A stretch of DNA of 64,000 bases from Streptomyces sp. NBS 14/10 (GCF_002224125.1 NZ_NCSM01000003.1:10821-74820), one strand, 5' to 3'. Shown: positions 42,343-50,498, counted from the stretch's first letter. The notes: generated by a model not told the origin, from the sequence alone. Translations and numbers: made by a program.

Positions 42343-43101
42343 TCAGTTGCTGAAGATGTTGCCCTGGTTCTGCCCGCGGGCGCCCTGCTGGCCCATGCCG
42401 AACTGAGCGGCCGCCCCGCCGCCGATCACCGCGTTCTGCGGCGGCAGCAGCTCGCTGGGCTGCACCAGCGCGTAGCCCTGGCCGAGGAAGCTGAGCTCCC
42501 AGCCCTCCCCCGTGTTGCCGCGGCGCCGCCACACCCCGCTGGAGTGCGTCTGCGCCTGCATCTGGACCCGCAGCGAGGTGGACCAGGCGACGATGGCGTC
42601 CGCGTCCACGTTGACGTACTTGTCGGGGGTGACCTGCATCATCAGCGGCTGGCCCGAGGTCATCAGGGCCACCTTGCCCCGGCCGGAGATGTTGAGGTTG
42701 TACTTCCCCGAGCCGGAGATGCCGTACTGGCTGTCCACCGCGATCGACTCCCAGTGCAGGGTGGAGTCGAGCGCGAGCACATAGGAGCTGTCGACGGTCA
42801 GCCCCTCGTGGTCCACATCCACGACATGGACGTGCTGTGCCAGGTTGGCCAGGTAGACCGTGCCCTGCCCGGAGCAGCGCATCAGGTCCAGCGCCTCCCC
42901 GGTGCGGGCCCGGGCGCGCTGCTGCCCCTGCGTCTGGTACTCGCCGTCGAACTCGATCAGCCCTTGGTAGGCGACCATGGTGCCCTTGCGGGCCAGTACG
43001 TCCTCGTGGCCGCTGAGAGCGACCCGCAGCAGCTGCGGGTTCTGCAGCGCGTAGCGGTCCTGGGTCTGGGCCTCGGTGAGGCCGAAAAGCGGGCTCTGCA
43101 T
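42343..43101 (-). CDS. AIM24-family protein
   Basis: A 252-residue cytoplasmic beta-rich protein of the AIM24 family (in yeast a mitochondrial inner-membrane factor; bacterial role unknown). Characteristic segments are LARKGTMVAYQGLIEF, MRCSGQGTVYLA and NISGRGKVALMTSG. It is the last of three same-strand genes that all encode AIM24 domains, 17 bp after the middle one, so it belongs to one operon. The C-terminal tail is Gly/Gln-rich. Confidence 0.85.
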   Translation of the reverse strand: MQSPLFGLTEAQTQDRYALQNPQLLRVALSGHEDVLARKGTMVAYQGLIEFDGEYQTQGQQRARARTGEALDLMRCSGQGTVYLANLAQHVHVVDVDHEGLTVDSSYVLALDSTLHWESIAVDSQYGISGSGKYNLNISGRGKVALMTSGQPLMMQVTPDKYVNVDADAIVAWSTSLRVQMQAQTHSSGVWRRRGNTGEGWELSFLGQGYALVQPSELLPPQNAVIGGGAAAQFGMGQQGARGQNQGNIFSN

Positions 43102-43118
43102 GATGTCTTCGCTCCCCC

Positions 43119-43802
43119 TCAGCCCCGCGCCCGGAGCCGGTCAGTGCTGTCCTCGCTGGGCTGGACGACGACGAAGCCCTGCCCGGAGAAGCCGAGCTGA
43201 TAGGCCTCGCCGCTGCCCCGGCCGATCAGGGACGACGCCTTGAAGCTGCGCTTCCCCTTCACCTTGAGGTTGGTGGACCAGGCCACGAGCGCGTCCGGGT
43301 CCACGTACGTCTCGTCCTCGCCGCGGCCGCAGTCGACGACGATGGGGGTGCCCCGGGAGGTCAGGGCGACCCAGCCGGTGCCGGAGACGCCCACGTTGAA
43401 CAGGCCCTGCCCGGCGAACTTGGCGATGCCCTTGACCCGCTCGACGCCCCACTGGAGGTGGGCGTCGAAGGCGAGCAGATTGGTCCCGTTGACCGACAGG
43501 GAGTCGCCGTTGAGGTTGACGCAGACGACGTCCGCGCCGTAGTCGGCGAGGTAGAGCAGGCCGTCGCCGCTGCACTTCATGAGCGGGGCGCCCTCCCCGG
43601 TGAGCCACTGGGAGGCCATCTGGCGCACCGCGGGCGGGTTGGGCTCGTACTGGACGAAGCCCTCGTAGGCGACCATCGAGCCGGTGCGGGCGAAGAGGTC
43701 CTGGCCGCTCTGCATGGCGACCTTGAGCATGCTGCTGCCGTGGTTCTCCATCCGGGCGGAGACCGGGGCCGGCGCGTAACCGGTGATCAGTTGCTGGTCC
43801 AT
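43119..43802 (-). CDS. AIM24-family protein
   Basis: A 227-residue AIM24 paralogue (LFARTGSMVAYEGFVQY, LMKCSGDGLLYLADYG, VSGTGWVALTSRG) lying 10 bp after the TerD-AIM24 fusion gene and 17 bp before the other AIM24 gene. AAGGGA precedes the ATG. The three AIM24 domains of the operon are clearly diverged, which suggests a heteromeric assembly; that is inference. Confidence 0.85.
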   Translation of the reverse strand: MDQQLITGYAPAPVSARMENHGSSMLKVAMQSGQDLFARTGSMVAYEGFVQYEPNPPAVRQMASQWLTGEGAPLMKCSGDGLLYLADYGADVVCVNLNGDSLSVNGTNLLAFDAHLQWGVERVKGIAKFAGQGLFNVGVSGTGWVALTSRGTPIVVDCGRGEDETYVDPDALVAWSTNLKVKGKRSFKASSLIGRGSGEAYQLGFSGQGFVVVQPSEDSTDRLRARG

Positions 43803-43812
43803 GGCGGTCCCT

Positions 43813-45567
43813 TTAGACCTCGTAGGGCTGGACGACGATGAAATTGCCGGGCGCGCCGCGGAACTGGAGGTTCACGGTCTCCCCGCTGTGGCCGGGATAG
43901 GCGTTGCGGCGCAGCCGCACCTGGCTGGAGATGATCACCTGCGAGGCGGCGGACCAGGCGACGATGGCATTGGCGTCGGCGAAGGTCGTGGGGGTGACCG
44001 GCAGTACGACGGGCGTGCCCAGGGTCTTCACGATGACGGTTCCGGTGCCCTGGAACTGCATGGTGAACAGCGCACCGCCGGGGATTCCGTGGCCCTCGAT
44101 CCGGCGCACCTCGTGCTGCAGCCCCTCGTCGAAGGCGAGCACGCTCTCGGCGGACACACAGATGGCGTCACCCTGGAGCTCGATCGGGTGAAGTTCGGCG
44201 GCGTTCTCCGCGAGGAAGACCTGGCCCTGGCCGGAGCAGCGCATCAGCTGCATCTCCTGGCCGGTCGCGTTGCCGACGATCCGGCCGCGGAAACCGGCGC
44301 CCTTGTAGCTGAAGTCGACCTTGCCCTGGTAGAGCACCATCGTGCCCTGGCGGGCCAGGATCGGCTGACCGCCGACGCCCAGGTCGGCCCGGATGAGCCG
44401 CGGGTTCTGCGGCGTCCAGCGCTGGCCGGTGGGCGCCTCGCGGTACTTGGCGAGCGCGGCCTGGACACCGGGTGCGGCGGCGCCCTGAGGCTGGCCGTAC
44501 GGACCGGGCTGACCGGGTTGCGCGGCACCGGGGTACGGGGCGGGCTGACCGGGCTGGCCGTACGGGCTCATCGGCGGCTGGCCCGGCTGGCCGCCGGGAT
44601 ACGGGGCGGGCTGGCCCGGCTGACCGTACGGGGCCGGGGCGGGAGGCGCCTGGCCCGGGGTCTGGCCGAACTGCGGCTGCTGGCCGGGGAACTGGCCGGG
44701 CTGGCCCGGAGGCGGCACCTGTCCGGGCGGCGGCACCTGACCTGGGGGCGGCACCTGGCCGGGGGGCATGATCGGCGCGGCGATGGTCGGCGCCGCGTGC
44801 ACCTGGGGCGCGGTGGGGGCCGACGGAGGGGGCGTACCGCCGGGCGGCGGCGCGAAGCCCTGCGCGGGCGCGGGCTGCGGGGCCTGCGGTGCGGGCTGCG
44901 GCGGGCCGAAGTCCGGGGCGGGCTGCGGCGCGGCGGGGGCAGCGCCCGCCGGGGGCGCGAAGCCCGGGGCGGGGGCGGCCTGGCCGGGCGGCGCGAAGCC
45001 GGGGGCCGCGCCCTGGGCCGGGGCGGGGGCCGGCTCCTCCTCCGCGACCTCACCGCCGAAGTTCTTCAGCAGCGCGTCAAGGCCGCCGTCGAAGCCCTGG
45101 CCGACCGCGGCGAACCGCCATACGTCCTTGAGGTAGAAGTCGCCCAGCATCACGGCGCGCTCGGTGCTGAACTCCGCCCCGGTGAAGGAGTACCGGACCA
45201 CCTCCTCGCCGCCCGCGACGACCCGGATGTAGCCGGGGCCGACCTGGGACATCTGGCCCGCGCCGTCGATGGTGGCGGTGAAGGCGAGCTTGTGGATATG
45301 CGACGGGATGCTGTCGAGGGTGACGCGGAACGACTCGGCGTCCCCGGCCTGCGGCCCGAGCTGCTGAATCGCTTCCTCGGGGGACTTGGGCTGGTTGAAG
45401 AAGATGAAGTAGCTGTCGTCCGAGAGCCGCTCGTCCGCGTCGAGGCCGAAGCAGCTGATGTCGAAGGTCAGACCGGGCCCGGCGATCTGCACGCCGACGT
45501 ACAGGTCCCTCCCCGCTGTCAGATCACTGAGCTTGGCCTTGTGGCCGCGTTGGAATTCCCTGGCCAT
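43813..45567 (-). CDS. TerD-AIM24 fusion protein with Pro/Gly/Gln linker
   Basis: A 584-residue protein. Residues 1-180 are a TerD domain (VGVQIAGPGLTFDISCFGLD, DDSYFIFFNQPKSP, GDFYLKDVWRFAAVGQG), a calcium-binding fold linked to tellurite resistance and stress. Residues about 185-370 are a disordered linker with repeats such as PPPGQV (four in a row) and YGQPGQPAPYPG. Residues about 375-584 are an AIM24 domain (ILARQGTMVLYQGKVDF, LMRCSGQGQVFLAENAAE). It leads a three-gene operon with two free-standing AIM24 proteins. A calcium-responsive membrane or envelope function is a guess. Confidence 0.88.
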   Translation of the reverse strand: MAREFQRGHKAKLSDLTAGRDLYVGVQIAGPGLTFDISCFGLDADERLSDDSYFIFFNQPKSPEEAIQQLGPQAGDAESFRVTLDSIPSHIHKLAFTATIDGAGQMSQVGPGYIRVVAGGEEVVRYSFTGAEFSTERAVMLGDFYLKDVWRFAAVGQGFDGGLDALLKNFGGEVAEEEPAPAPAQGAAPGFAPPGQAAPAPGFAPPAGAAPAAPQPAPDFGPPQPAPQAPQPAPAQGFAPPPGGTPPPSAPTAPQVHAAPTIAAPIMPPGQVPPPGQVPPPGQVPPPGQPGQFPGQQPQFGQTPGQAPPAPAPYGQPGQPAPYPGGQPGQPPMSPYGQPGQPAPYPGAAQPGQPGPYGQPQGAAAPGVQAALAKYREAPTGQRWTPQNPRLIRADLGVGGQPILARQGTMVLYQGKVDFSYKGAGFRGRIVGNATGQEMQLMRCSGQGQVFLAENAAELHPIELQGDAICVSAESVLAFDEGLQHEVRRIEGHGIPGGALFTMQFQGTGTVIVKTLGTPVVLPVTPTTFADANAIVAWSAASQVIISSQVRLRRNAYPGHSGETVNLQFRGAPGNFIVVQPYEV

Positions 45568-45674
45568 ACGTAACGACCGTCCCCCATCCCGATAGCGGAG
45601 ATTGCATTGCGCGCCAGGCTAACCGCTGCCGCTGAGAAGGAGCGACGCCGGGGAGCGAGGTGTGGTTCCAGTGA

Positions 45675-46298
45675 CTACTCAGGCGGGGCCGAGGGGAGGT
45701 GCGGCAGCCTTCCCGCGGCCACCACGCCTTCCAGGTACCCGCGCGCCCGCTCGGTCCGCGGATACGACTCCAACAGCCGCCAGAAGCGCTCGCCGTGGCC
45801 GGGCACCAGCAGATGGGCGAGTTCGTGGACGAGGACATAGTCCACCACGTACTCCGGCATGCCCTGGAGGCGGTGCGAGAGGCGGATGCTGCCCTCGGAC
45901 GGGGTGCACGACCCCCAGCGGGTGTTCTGGTTGGTGACCCAGCGGACGCTGGCGGGGCGCGCCCGCCCGCCCAGATACTGCTCGGCCAGCCACTCGGCGC
46001 GATCCGCGAGCTCCGCGTCGCCGAGCATCCGCTTGCTCTCCTGCGCGGCGAGCTTGTCGAGCATGACCCCCACCCAGCGCTGCTCCTCCGCCTCGGACAT
46101 ACGGGCGGGGATCAGGACGACGGTGCGGTCCCCCTCGCGGTAGGCCGAGACCGTTCTGCGCCGCCGTGTGCTCCGACGGACCTCGACATCGGCCGCGCCC
46201 GGGCCCCGGCTCTGTGGGCCCTGGGCGCCGCGTGAGGTTCTGGCGGCGCTGTGCGATGGGGTCTCCCCGGCGAAGCGGGGGGAACGGTCGGCGGACAC
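45675..46298 (-). CDS. YgjP-like (DUF45) metallopeptidase
   Basis: A 207-residue putative zinc peptidase. The zinc motif is in DYVLVHELAHLLVPGHGERFW, with the RWVTNQNTRWGSC segment typical of YgjP/M48-like proteins. The first 45 residues are low-complexity and may be over-extended: the GTG at 46298 has only AAGGGG directly before it, so a later start near VEVRRSTRRRR is possible. It is divergent from the ThiF-like gene. Confidence 0.8.
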   Translation of the reverse strand: MSADRSPRFAGETPSHSAARTSRGAQGPQSRGPGAADVEVRRSTRRRRTVSAYREGDRTVVLIPARMSEAEEQRWVGVMLDKLAAQESKRMLGDAELADRAEWLAEQYLGGRARPASVRWVTNQNTRWGSCTPSEGSIRLSHRLQGMPEYVVDYVLVHELAHLLVPGHGERFWRLLESYPRTERARGYLEGVVAAGRLPHLPSAPPE

Positions 46299-46477
46299 CC
46301 CTTGACGTTACCCGCTGGCAGCCGGGGAAGTCCCGCCGCGCACCGGGTTGCGGGGCGAACCACTCCACAGCGTTCACCGCTTGTACGACTATCGCCAGGG
46401 GCTGTGGATAACTTTCGGCGGCGGTGTGGCGGGGCCGCGCATGCTGGGGGCAGTTCGGCGACGGCGAGGGGGATCCG

Positions 46478-47737
46478 ATGACGGGGGCGGAGATGACGGG
46501 CGCGGAAATGACCAGGGCGGGGACGGCCAGGGCGGGGGCAACGCGGACGGCAAGGACAGGGGCGACGGGGGCGACGGCGAGCACGGCGCATCCGATGCTC
46601 AAGCCCGCGCTGCGGCGCGGCTGGCGGAGCCGGGACACCGTGCAGTTCGGGGTGGCCCGGGCCCATGCGGTGGTGCTGGGGCCGGTGGACACGGCGACGG
46701 GCAGCTTTCTGGAGTTGCTGGACGGGACGCGCGGGCTGCCGCTGCTCCGGCAGGAGGCCAGGGCCCTGGGGCTGCCGGAGGGGCGGGCCGACGCGCTGGT
46801 GGAGCGGCTGACGGCGGCCGGTCTGCTCGACGATCCGGTGGAGGGCGGCGCGTGGGCGGCCACGGCTTGGCGCCGCGGCGCCGCGCTCGACCGGCTGCGG
46901 CCCGATCTGGCGGCGCTGTCGGTGCTGTGTCCCGCGCCGGGGGCCGCGGCGCGGCTGTTGGCGGCGCGGGGCGCGATGCGGGTGCAGGTGAGGGGCGCGG
47001 GCCGGGTCGGGGCGGCCGTGGCGGCGCTGTTGTCGGCCTCAGGGGTCGGGCAGGTCGATGTGGTGGACGGCGGCTGTGTCGAGCCATGGGATGTGACGCC
47101 CGGTGGGCTTCCGGCCGAGCGGATCGGGGAGCGGCGGGACGCGGCCGCGCGGGGCCTGGTGCGGCAGGCGGCGCCGGGTCCTCGACCACGCCGGTCGGCG
47201 GCGGGGTCGGCGGCAGAGGCGGCCTCCGGCGAGCCGGGGCTGACCCTTGTGGTGATCGCCCCGCGCGACGGGCTCGCGGCATACGCACCGGATCCGGCGG
47301 AGGCCGAGCCGCTGTTGGCGTCCGGGACACCTCATCTGTATGCGGGAGTCCTGGAGGCAACGGGGGTGGTGGGGCCGCTCGTATTGCCGGGGATCACACC
47401 GTGCGCCGGATGTGCCGCAGCGGGGCGCACCGATCGGGAGCCGGTCTGGCCGAGGATGCTCGCGCAGTGGCGGTCCGGCCGCCGCCGGCCCACCTGGGCC
47501 TGCGACACCGCGTTGGCCACAGTGGTCGCGGGGGTCACTGCCGTGCATGCGCTGGGGTTTCTGGACGGGCGGCTGCCGGCCAGTGCCGGAGCCCGGCTGG
47601 AGGCGGCGCTGCCGACTCTCACCTGGGACACCCGGCGGATCGAGCCGCATGCGGAGTGCGACTGTGGTGCGGCCGGACGGACTGATGCGGTATATGCCTC
47701 GGTTGTCGAACCGCCGCACGCGACAATGTCCGGGTGA
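46478..47737 (+). CDS. ThiF/E1-like protein, degenerate adenylyltransferase fold
   Basis: A 419-residue protein. GAGGGGG stands before the ATG at 46478. The first 40 residues are degenerate Thr-Gly-Ala-Glu-Met repeats. A domain at about 45-140 resembles the peptide-binding or winged-helix part of YcaO/TOMM-associated ThiF proteins. A Rossmann segment VQVRGAGRVGAAVAALL at about 165 and VDVVDGG follow the E1 pattern, but the usual Arg and Gln of the ATP site are not clear. Cysteine pairs in TPCAGC and ECDCGAAG could bind zinc. Location before an ABC1 kinase matches the Rv3196-Rv3197 arrangement. No precursor peptide or YcaO gene is near. Confidence 0.7.
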   Translation: MTGAEMTGAEMTRAGTARAGATRTARTGATGATASTAHPMLKPALRRGWRSRDTVQFGVARAHAVVLGPVDTATGSFLELLDGTRGLPLLRQEARALGLPEGRADALVERLTAAGLLDDPVEGGAWAATAWRRGAALDRLRPDLAALSVLCPAPGAAARLLAARGAMRVQVRGAGRVGAAVAALLSASGVGQVDVVDGGCVEPWDVTPGGLPAERIGERRDAAARGLVRQAAPGPRPRRSAAGSAAEAASGEPGLTLVVIAPRDGLAAYAPDPAEAEPLLASGTPHLYAGVLEATGVVGPLVLPGITPCAGCAAAGRTDREPVWPRMLAQWRSGRRRPTWACDTALATVVAGVTAVHALGFLDGRLPASAGARLEAALPTLTWDTRRIEPHAECDCGAAGRTDAVYASVVEPPHATMSG

Positions 47738-47813
47738 CCGACGTCCGCCAAGTGGGCGACGGGGGTCCGGGGGGCCACCCCCGGGAATGGCTCAGCTGTA
47801 GTTGGAGGGGCGC

Positions 47814-49319
47814 ATGTCAGATCTGCCGCGCAAGGCGATCACCCGTACCGCCAAACTGGCGGCGCTGCCCTTGGGATTCGCCGGGCGCGCCACGTGGGGG
47901 CTCGGAAAGCGGATAGGGGGACGACCGGCGGAGATCGTCGCGCGCGAGGTGCAGCAGCGCACGGCCGAACAGATGTTCAAGGTGCTCGGGGAGCTCAAGG
48001 GCGGGGCGATGAAGCTCGGCCAGGCGATGTCGGTCTTCGAGTCGGCGCTGCCGGAGGAGATCGCCCGGCCTTACCGGGCAGCGCTGACCAAGCTCCAGGA
48101 GGCGGCGCCGCCCATGCCGACCCGCACGGTCCACACGGCGCTGGAGCAGCGGCTGGGGCCCGAGTGGCGCGAGCTGTTCGCCGAGTTCGACGACAAGCCC
48201 GCGGCGGCGGCCTCGATCGGACAGGTGCACCGGGCGGTGTGGCACGACGGGCGCGCGGTCGCGGTCAAGGTGCAGTATCCCGGGGCGGGCGAGGCACTGC
48301 TCTCCGATCTGAACCAATTGAGCCGATTTGCCCGAGTATTGGGGCCGCTGGTGCCGGGCCTGGACATCAAGCCGCTCATCGCCGAGCTGCGCGACCGGGT
48401 GTCGGAGGAGCTGGACTACGAACTGGAGGCCGAGGCCCAGCGCATCCATGCGGAGGAGTACGCCGACGATCCGGATGTGCTGGTCCCGCAGGTGGTGCAC
48501 CACGGCGATCAGGTGCTGATCACGGAGTGGATGGAGGGGATACCGCTCTCCGAGGTGATAGCGGACGGCACCCCCGAGCAGCGGGACCGGGCCGGACAGC
48601 TGCTCGCGCGCTTTCTGTTCTCGGGCGCCTTCCGCACCGGGCTGCTCCACGCCGACCCGCACCCGGGCAACTTCCGGCTGCTGACCGGTGACGCCCCGGA
48701 GGGACCGGCGGAGAAGTGGAAGCTGGGGGTCTTGGACTTCGGCTCGATGGACCGGCTCCCCGAGGGGCTTCCCGAGCCGATCGGCATCGCGCTGCGGATG
48801 GCGCTGGAGGGCGACGCCCAGGGGGTGTACGAGCTGTTGCGAGGCGAGGGGTTCGTCAAGCCGACCATCGAGCTCGACCCGGACGCGCTGCTGGACTTCC
48901 TGCTGCCGATGCTGGAGCCGGCCCAGGTGGACGAGTTCACCTTCGACCGGCAGTGGCTGCGCCGCCAGGCGGCGCGGGTGGCGGATCGCCGCTCGCCGGT
49001 CTACGAGCTGGGCAACCAGCTCAATCTGCCGCCCTCCTATCTGCTGATACACCGGGTCTGCCTGAGCACGATAGGGGTGCTGTGCCAGCTGGGCGCGGAA
49101 GTGCGGCTGCGCAATGAGCTCGAGGACTGGGTGCCCGGCTTCGCCGAGCGATACGAGAACGAAGCAGACGAAGCGAACGAGGCGGAAGAGGCGGCGGAAG
49201 CAGACGCTGAAGCTGAGGCCGACGGGACCGAAGAGCCGGACGGGGCGGCTGCCGAGGTCATGGAAACCGTGGAAATCGTCAAAAAGGCGCCCGAGAAGAC
49301 GGCCGAGGCTTCTGCCTGA
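47814..49319 (+). CDS. ABC1/UbiB-family atypical kinase
   Basis: A 501-residue ABC1 kinase-like protein (Rv3197 type). The diagnostic motifs are present: KGGAMKLGQAMSVFES (KxGQ), the Ala-rich loop AAASIGQVHRA, VKVQYPG, LLHADPHPGNF and LGVLDFGSM. Family members bind or hydrolyse ATP and act in quinone or lipid metabolism. The C-terminal 70 residues are a Glu/Ala-rich tail. GGAGGGG precedes the ATG. In mycobacteria the homologue lies beside whiB7 and affects macrolide resistance; the same order is kept here. Confidence 0.9.
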   Translation: MSDLPRKAITRTAKLAALPLGFAGRATWGLGKRIGGRPAEIVAREVQQRTAEQMFKVLGELKGGAMKLGQAMSVFESALPEEIARPYRAALTKLQEAAPPMPTRTVHTALEQRLGPEWRELFAEFDDKPAAAASIGQVHRAVWHDGRAVAVKVQYPGAGEALLSDLNQLSRFARVLGPLVPGLDIKPLIAELRDRVSEELDYELEAEAQRIHAEEYADDPDVLVPQVVHHGDQVLITEWMEGIPLSEVIADGTPEQRDRAGQLLARFLFSGAFRTGLLHADPHPGNFRLLTGDAPEGPAEKWKLGVLDFGSMDRLPEGLPEPIGIALRMALEGDAQGVYELLRGEGFVKPTIELDPDALLDFLLPMLEPAQVDEFTFDRQWLRRQAARVADRRSPVYELGNQLNLPPSYLLIHRVCLSTIGVLCQLGAEVRLRNELEDWVPGFAERYENEADEANEAEEAAEADAEAEADGTEEPDGAAAEVMETVEIVKKAPEKTAEASA

Positions 49320-49339
49320 CGCGTGAGCGGGCAGCCGAA

Positions 49340-49365
49340 GGGGCCGGTCCGATCGGACCGGCCCC
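49340..49365. terminator. Terminator between ABC1 kinase and wblC operon
   Basis: GGGGCCGGTCC and GGACCGGCCCC form a perfect 11-bp stem with a GATC loop, 21 bp after the kinase stop and on the exit side of the convergent wblC unit. Confidence 0.85.
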
Positions 49366-49370
49366 TGGCG

Positions 49371-49446
49371 TCCCCCCTGTTATCGCGGCATTCCCCCGCT
49401 ATCGCGGCTGTCCCCCCGCAGCCGCTTGCTGTTGCCGCTTACTGCA
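49371..49446. repeat. Tandem repeats at the end of the wblC operon
   Basis: Units with a period of about 20 bp (CCCCC..TATCGCGGC) run from 49371 to about 49420. They are followed by two 13-bp units, GCCGCTTGCTGTT (49421-49433) and GCCGCTTACTGCA (49434-49446); the second holds the stop codon of the small gene. Confidence 0.8.
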
Positions 49447-49750
49447 TGACCGCTATGGCCAGAGCACGGCGGGCGCGGAGCGAGGCGCGCTCCGCACGGC
49501 GCTGCATCCGCCGGGCGGCGGCCAGCCTGACGGCGCTGCGTTGAGACTCGGCCTCGTGCAGTCGTTCACGCATATGCGCACGGGCCAGGGCTTCTGGGAT
49601 GAGTTGCATTTCACGGGTCCTGTTCTGGCGCGACTCGGTCGCACCCGAGGTGTTACGGGCTGGGGTGTCGGAGACGGACGGGGTCATCGTCGGGACCTGT
49701 TTCATCGGGTCGTGCGTCGCGGGGCGATCGATCGTTCCGGTGGTGTTCAT
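49439..49750 (-). CDS. Small Arg/Ala-rich protein coupled to wblC
   Basis: A 103-residue protein whose ATG overlaps the wblC stop by ATGA. The N-terminal half is disordered (Thr, Pro, Met); the C-terminal half (ALARAHMRERLHEAESQRSA, RLAAARRMQRRAERASLRAR) is a strongly basic predicted helix or coiled coil. I do not know its function. Coupling to WblC suggests a role in ribosome-stress or antibiotic response, possibly RNA- or ribosome-binding; that is inference. Confidence 0.7.
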   Translation of the reverse strand: MNTTGTIDRPATHDPMKQVPTMTPSVSDTPARNTSGATESRQNRTREMQLIPEALARAHMRERLHEAESQRSAVRLAAARRMQRRAERASLRARRALAIAVMQ

Positions 49751-50109
49751 GCCATGACCGGGTTCTTGCGCGGGCGACCACGCGGCCGCTTCCGGGCGAC
49801 GACGACCCCCTGGACGAAGAGCTCGCCACCCCACACGCCCCAGGGCTCACGACGGTCCTTGGCCCCGGCGAGGCAGGCCTCCCGCAGCGGACAGGTCTGG
49901 CAGAGCGACTTGGCGTACTCGACGTCGGCCGGCGACTCGGCGAAGAAGACCTCCGGGTCGTAGGAGCGGCACGGAACGGCTACACCGAGGTTCTCGATGG
50001 CCTCATCCAACTCGGTGAGGGCGGTGAGCGGCGTCAAGGAGTCCTCCGAAGGGTCAGGCGGGGGGATCAGGTCGGTAGCTACGGACGGCGTGTGTGCCTT
50101 GAGTTGCAC
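49747..50109 (-). CDS. wblC: WhiB-like regulator WblC (WhiB7 type)
   Basis: A 120-residue iron-sulfur transcription factor that activates intrinsic antibiotic-resistance genes when translation is inhibited. Four cysteines (one in VPCRSYD, three in CQTCPLREAC) bind the cluster; WGVWGGE is the sigma-contact turn; RPRGRPRKNP is the C-terminal AT-hook that marks WhiB7/WblC among Wbl proteins. The GTG at 50109 follows GAGGAA. The long leader with an attenuator and the position between an ABC1 kinase and uvrD2 support the call. Confidence 0.95.
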   Translation of the reverse strand: MQLKAHTPSVATDLIPPPDPSEDSLTPLTALTELDEAIENLGVAVPCRSYDPEVFFAESPADVEYAKSLCQTCPLREACLAGAKDRREPWGVWGGELFVQGVVVARKRPRGRPRKNPVMA

Positions 50110-50167
50110 GGTCGTCAGTTCCTCGTCTTTTCGGTCCGGCTGGTGGCCGGACGCTGGCAAATCAAAA

Positions 50168-50200
50168 GGGCCGCGGATCCCGGTGTGGGTTCCGCGGCCC
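50168..50200 (-). terminator. Intrinsic terminator (attenuator) in the wblC leader
   Basis: On the minus strand a perfect 10-bp stem (50191-50200 with 50168-50177) is followed directly by TTTTGAT. It lies about 60 bases upstream of the wblC start, so reading through it is needed for expression. Confidence 0.85.
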
Positions 50201-50213
50201 TGGAAGGTGCCGA

Positions 50214-50230
50214 CCTGATCGAGGATCAGG
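50214..50230 (-). promoter_or_regulatory. Hairpin over the stop codon of the wblC upstream ORF
   Basis: CCTGATC-GAG-GATCAGG is a perfect 7-bp hairpin that contains the upstream ORF stop codon (50226-50228) and lies 14 bases before the terminator stem. Ribosome position on the upstream ORF would decide whether it forms. Confidence 0.6.
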
Positions 50231-50498
50231 CTGGATAACTCCAGGGTCCAAGCCCGCGGAGGGCCCACTTCTGGTGGTGCTGCTGCTGCGTCTTCCGGGA
50301 TCCGGCACCATTGGCCGCAAAGGCATAGGCAATTGCCCGTGCCGTTGCTGCTACCGCAGGTGCCTGGATCGGTCGCTCGCTGAGACGTGCTTCACTGGCG
50401 CCGGCGGACACACCGGTGCCAGGCAGCTCGAAGCCGAGCAGGCAGGTGGCGACGACCGAACGATCGGTCATTTTGATGGTGTTCATGAAGCTGATCAT
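50226..50498 (-). CDS. Upstream ORF (leader peptide) of wblC
   Basis: A 90-codon frame starting MISFMNTIKMTDRSV and ending LRGLGPWSYPA. GAGGAGG lies eight bases before the ATG, so it is very probably translated. WhiB7/WblC leaders are known to carry upstream ORFs whose translation controls attenuation; drugs that slow ribosomes favour readthrough. The Gln/His/Lys-rich stretch KTQQQHHQKW lies close to the stop. The leader from the uvrD2 stop (50640) to wblC is about 530 bp and has no other gene. Confidence 0.7.
   Translation of the reverse strand: MISFMNTIKMTDRSVVATCLLGFELPGTGVSAGASEARLSERPIQAPAVAATARAIAYAFAANGAGSRKTQQQHHQKWALRGLGPWSYPA

Noticed and set aside
46478-47737. A TOMM/YcaO natural-product cluster around the ThiF-like gene
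   Set aside because: No YcaO protein, dehydrogenase or precursor peptide is nearby, and the location is a conserved housekeeping one.
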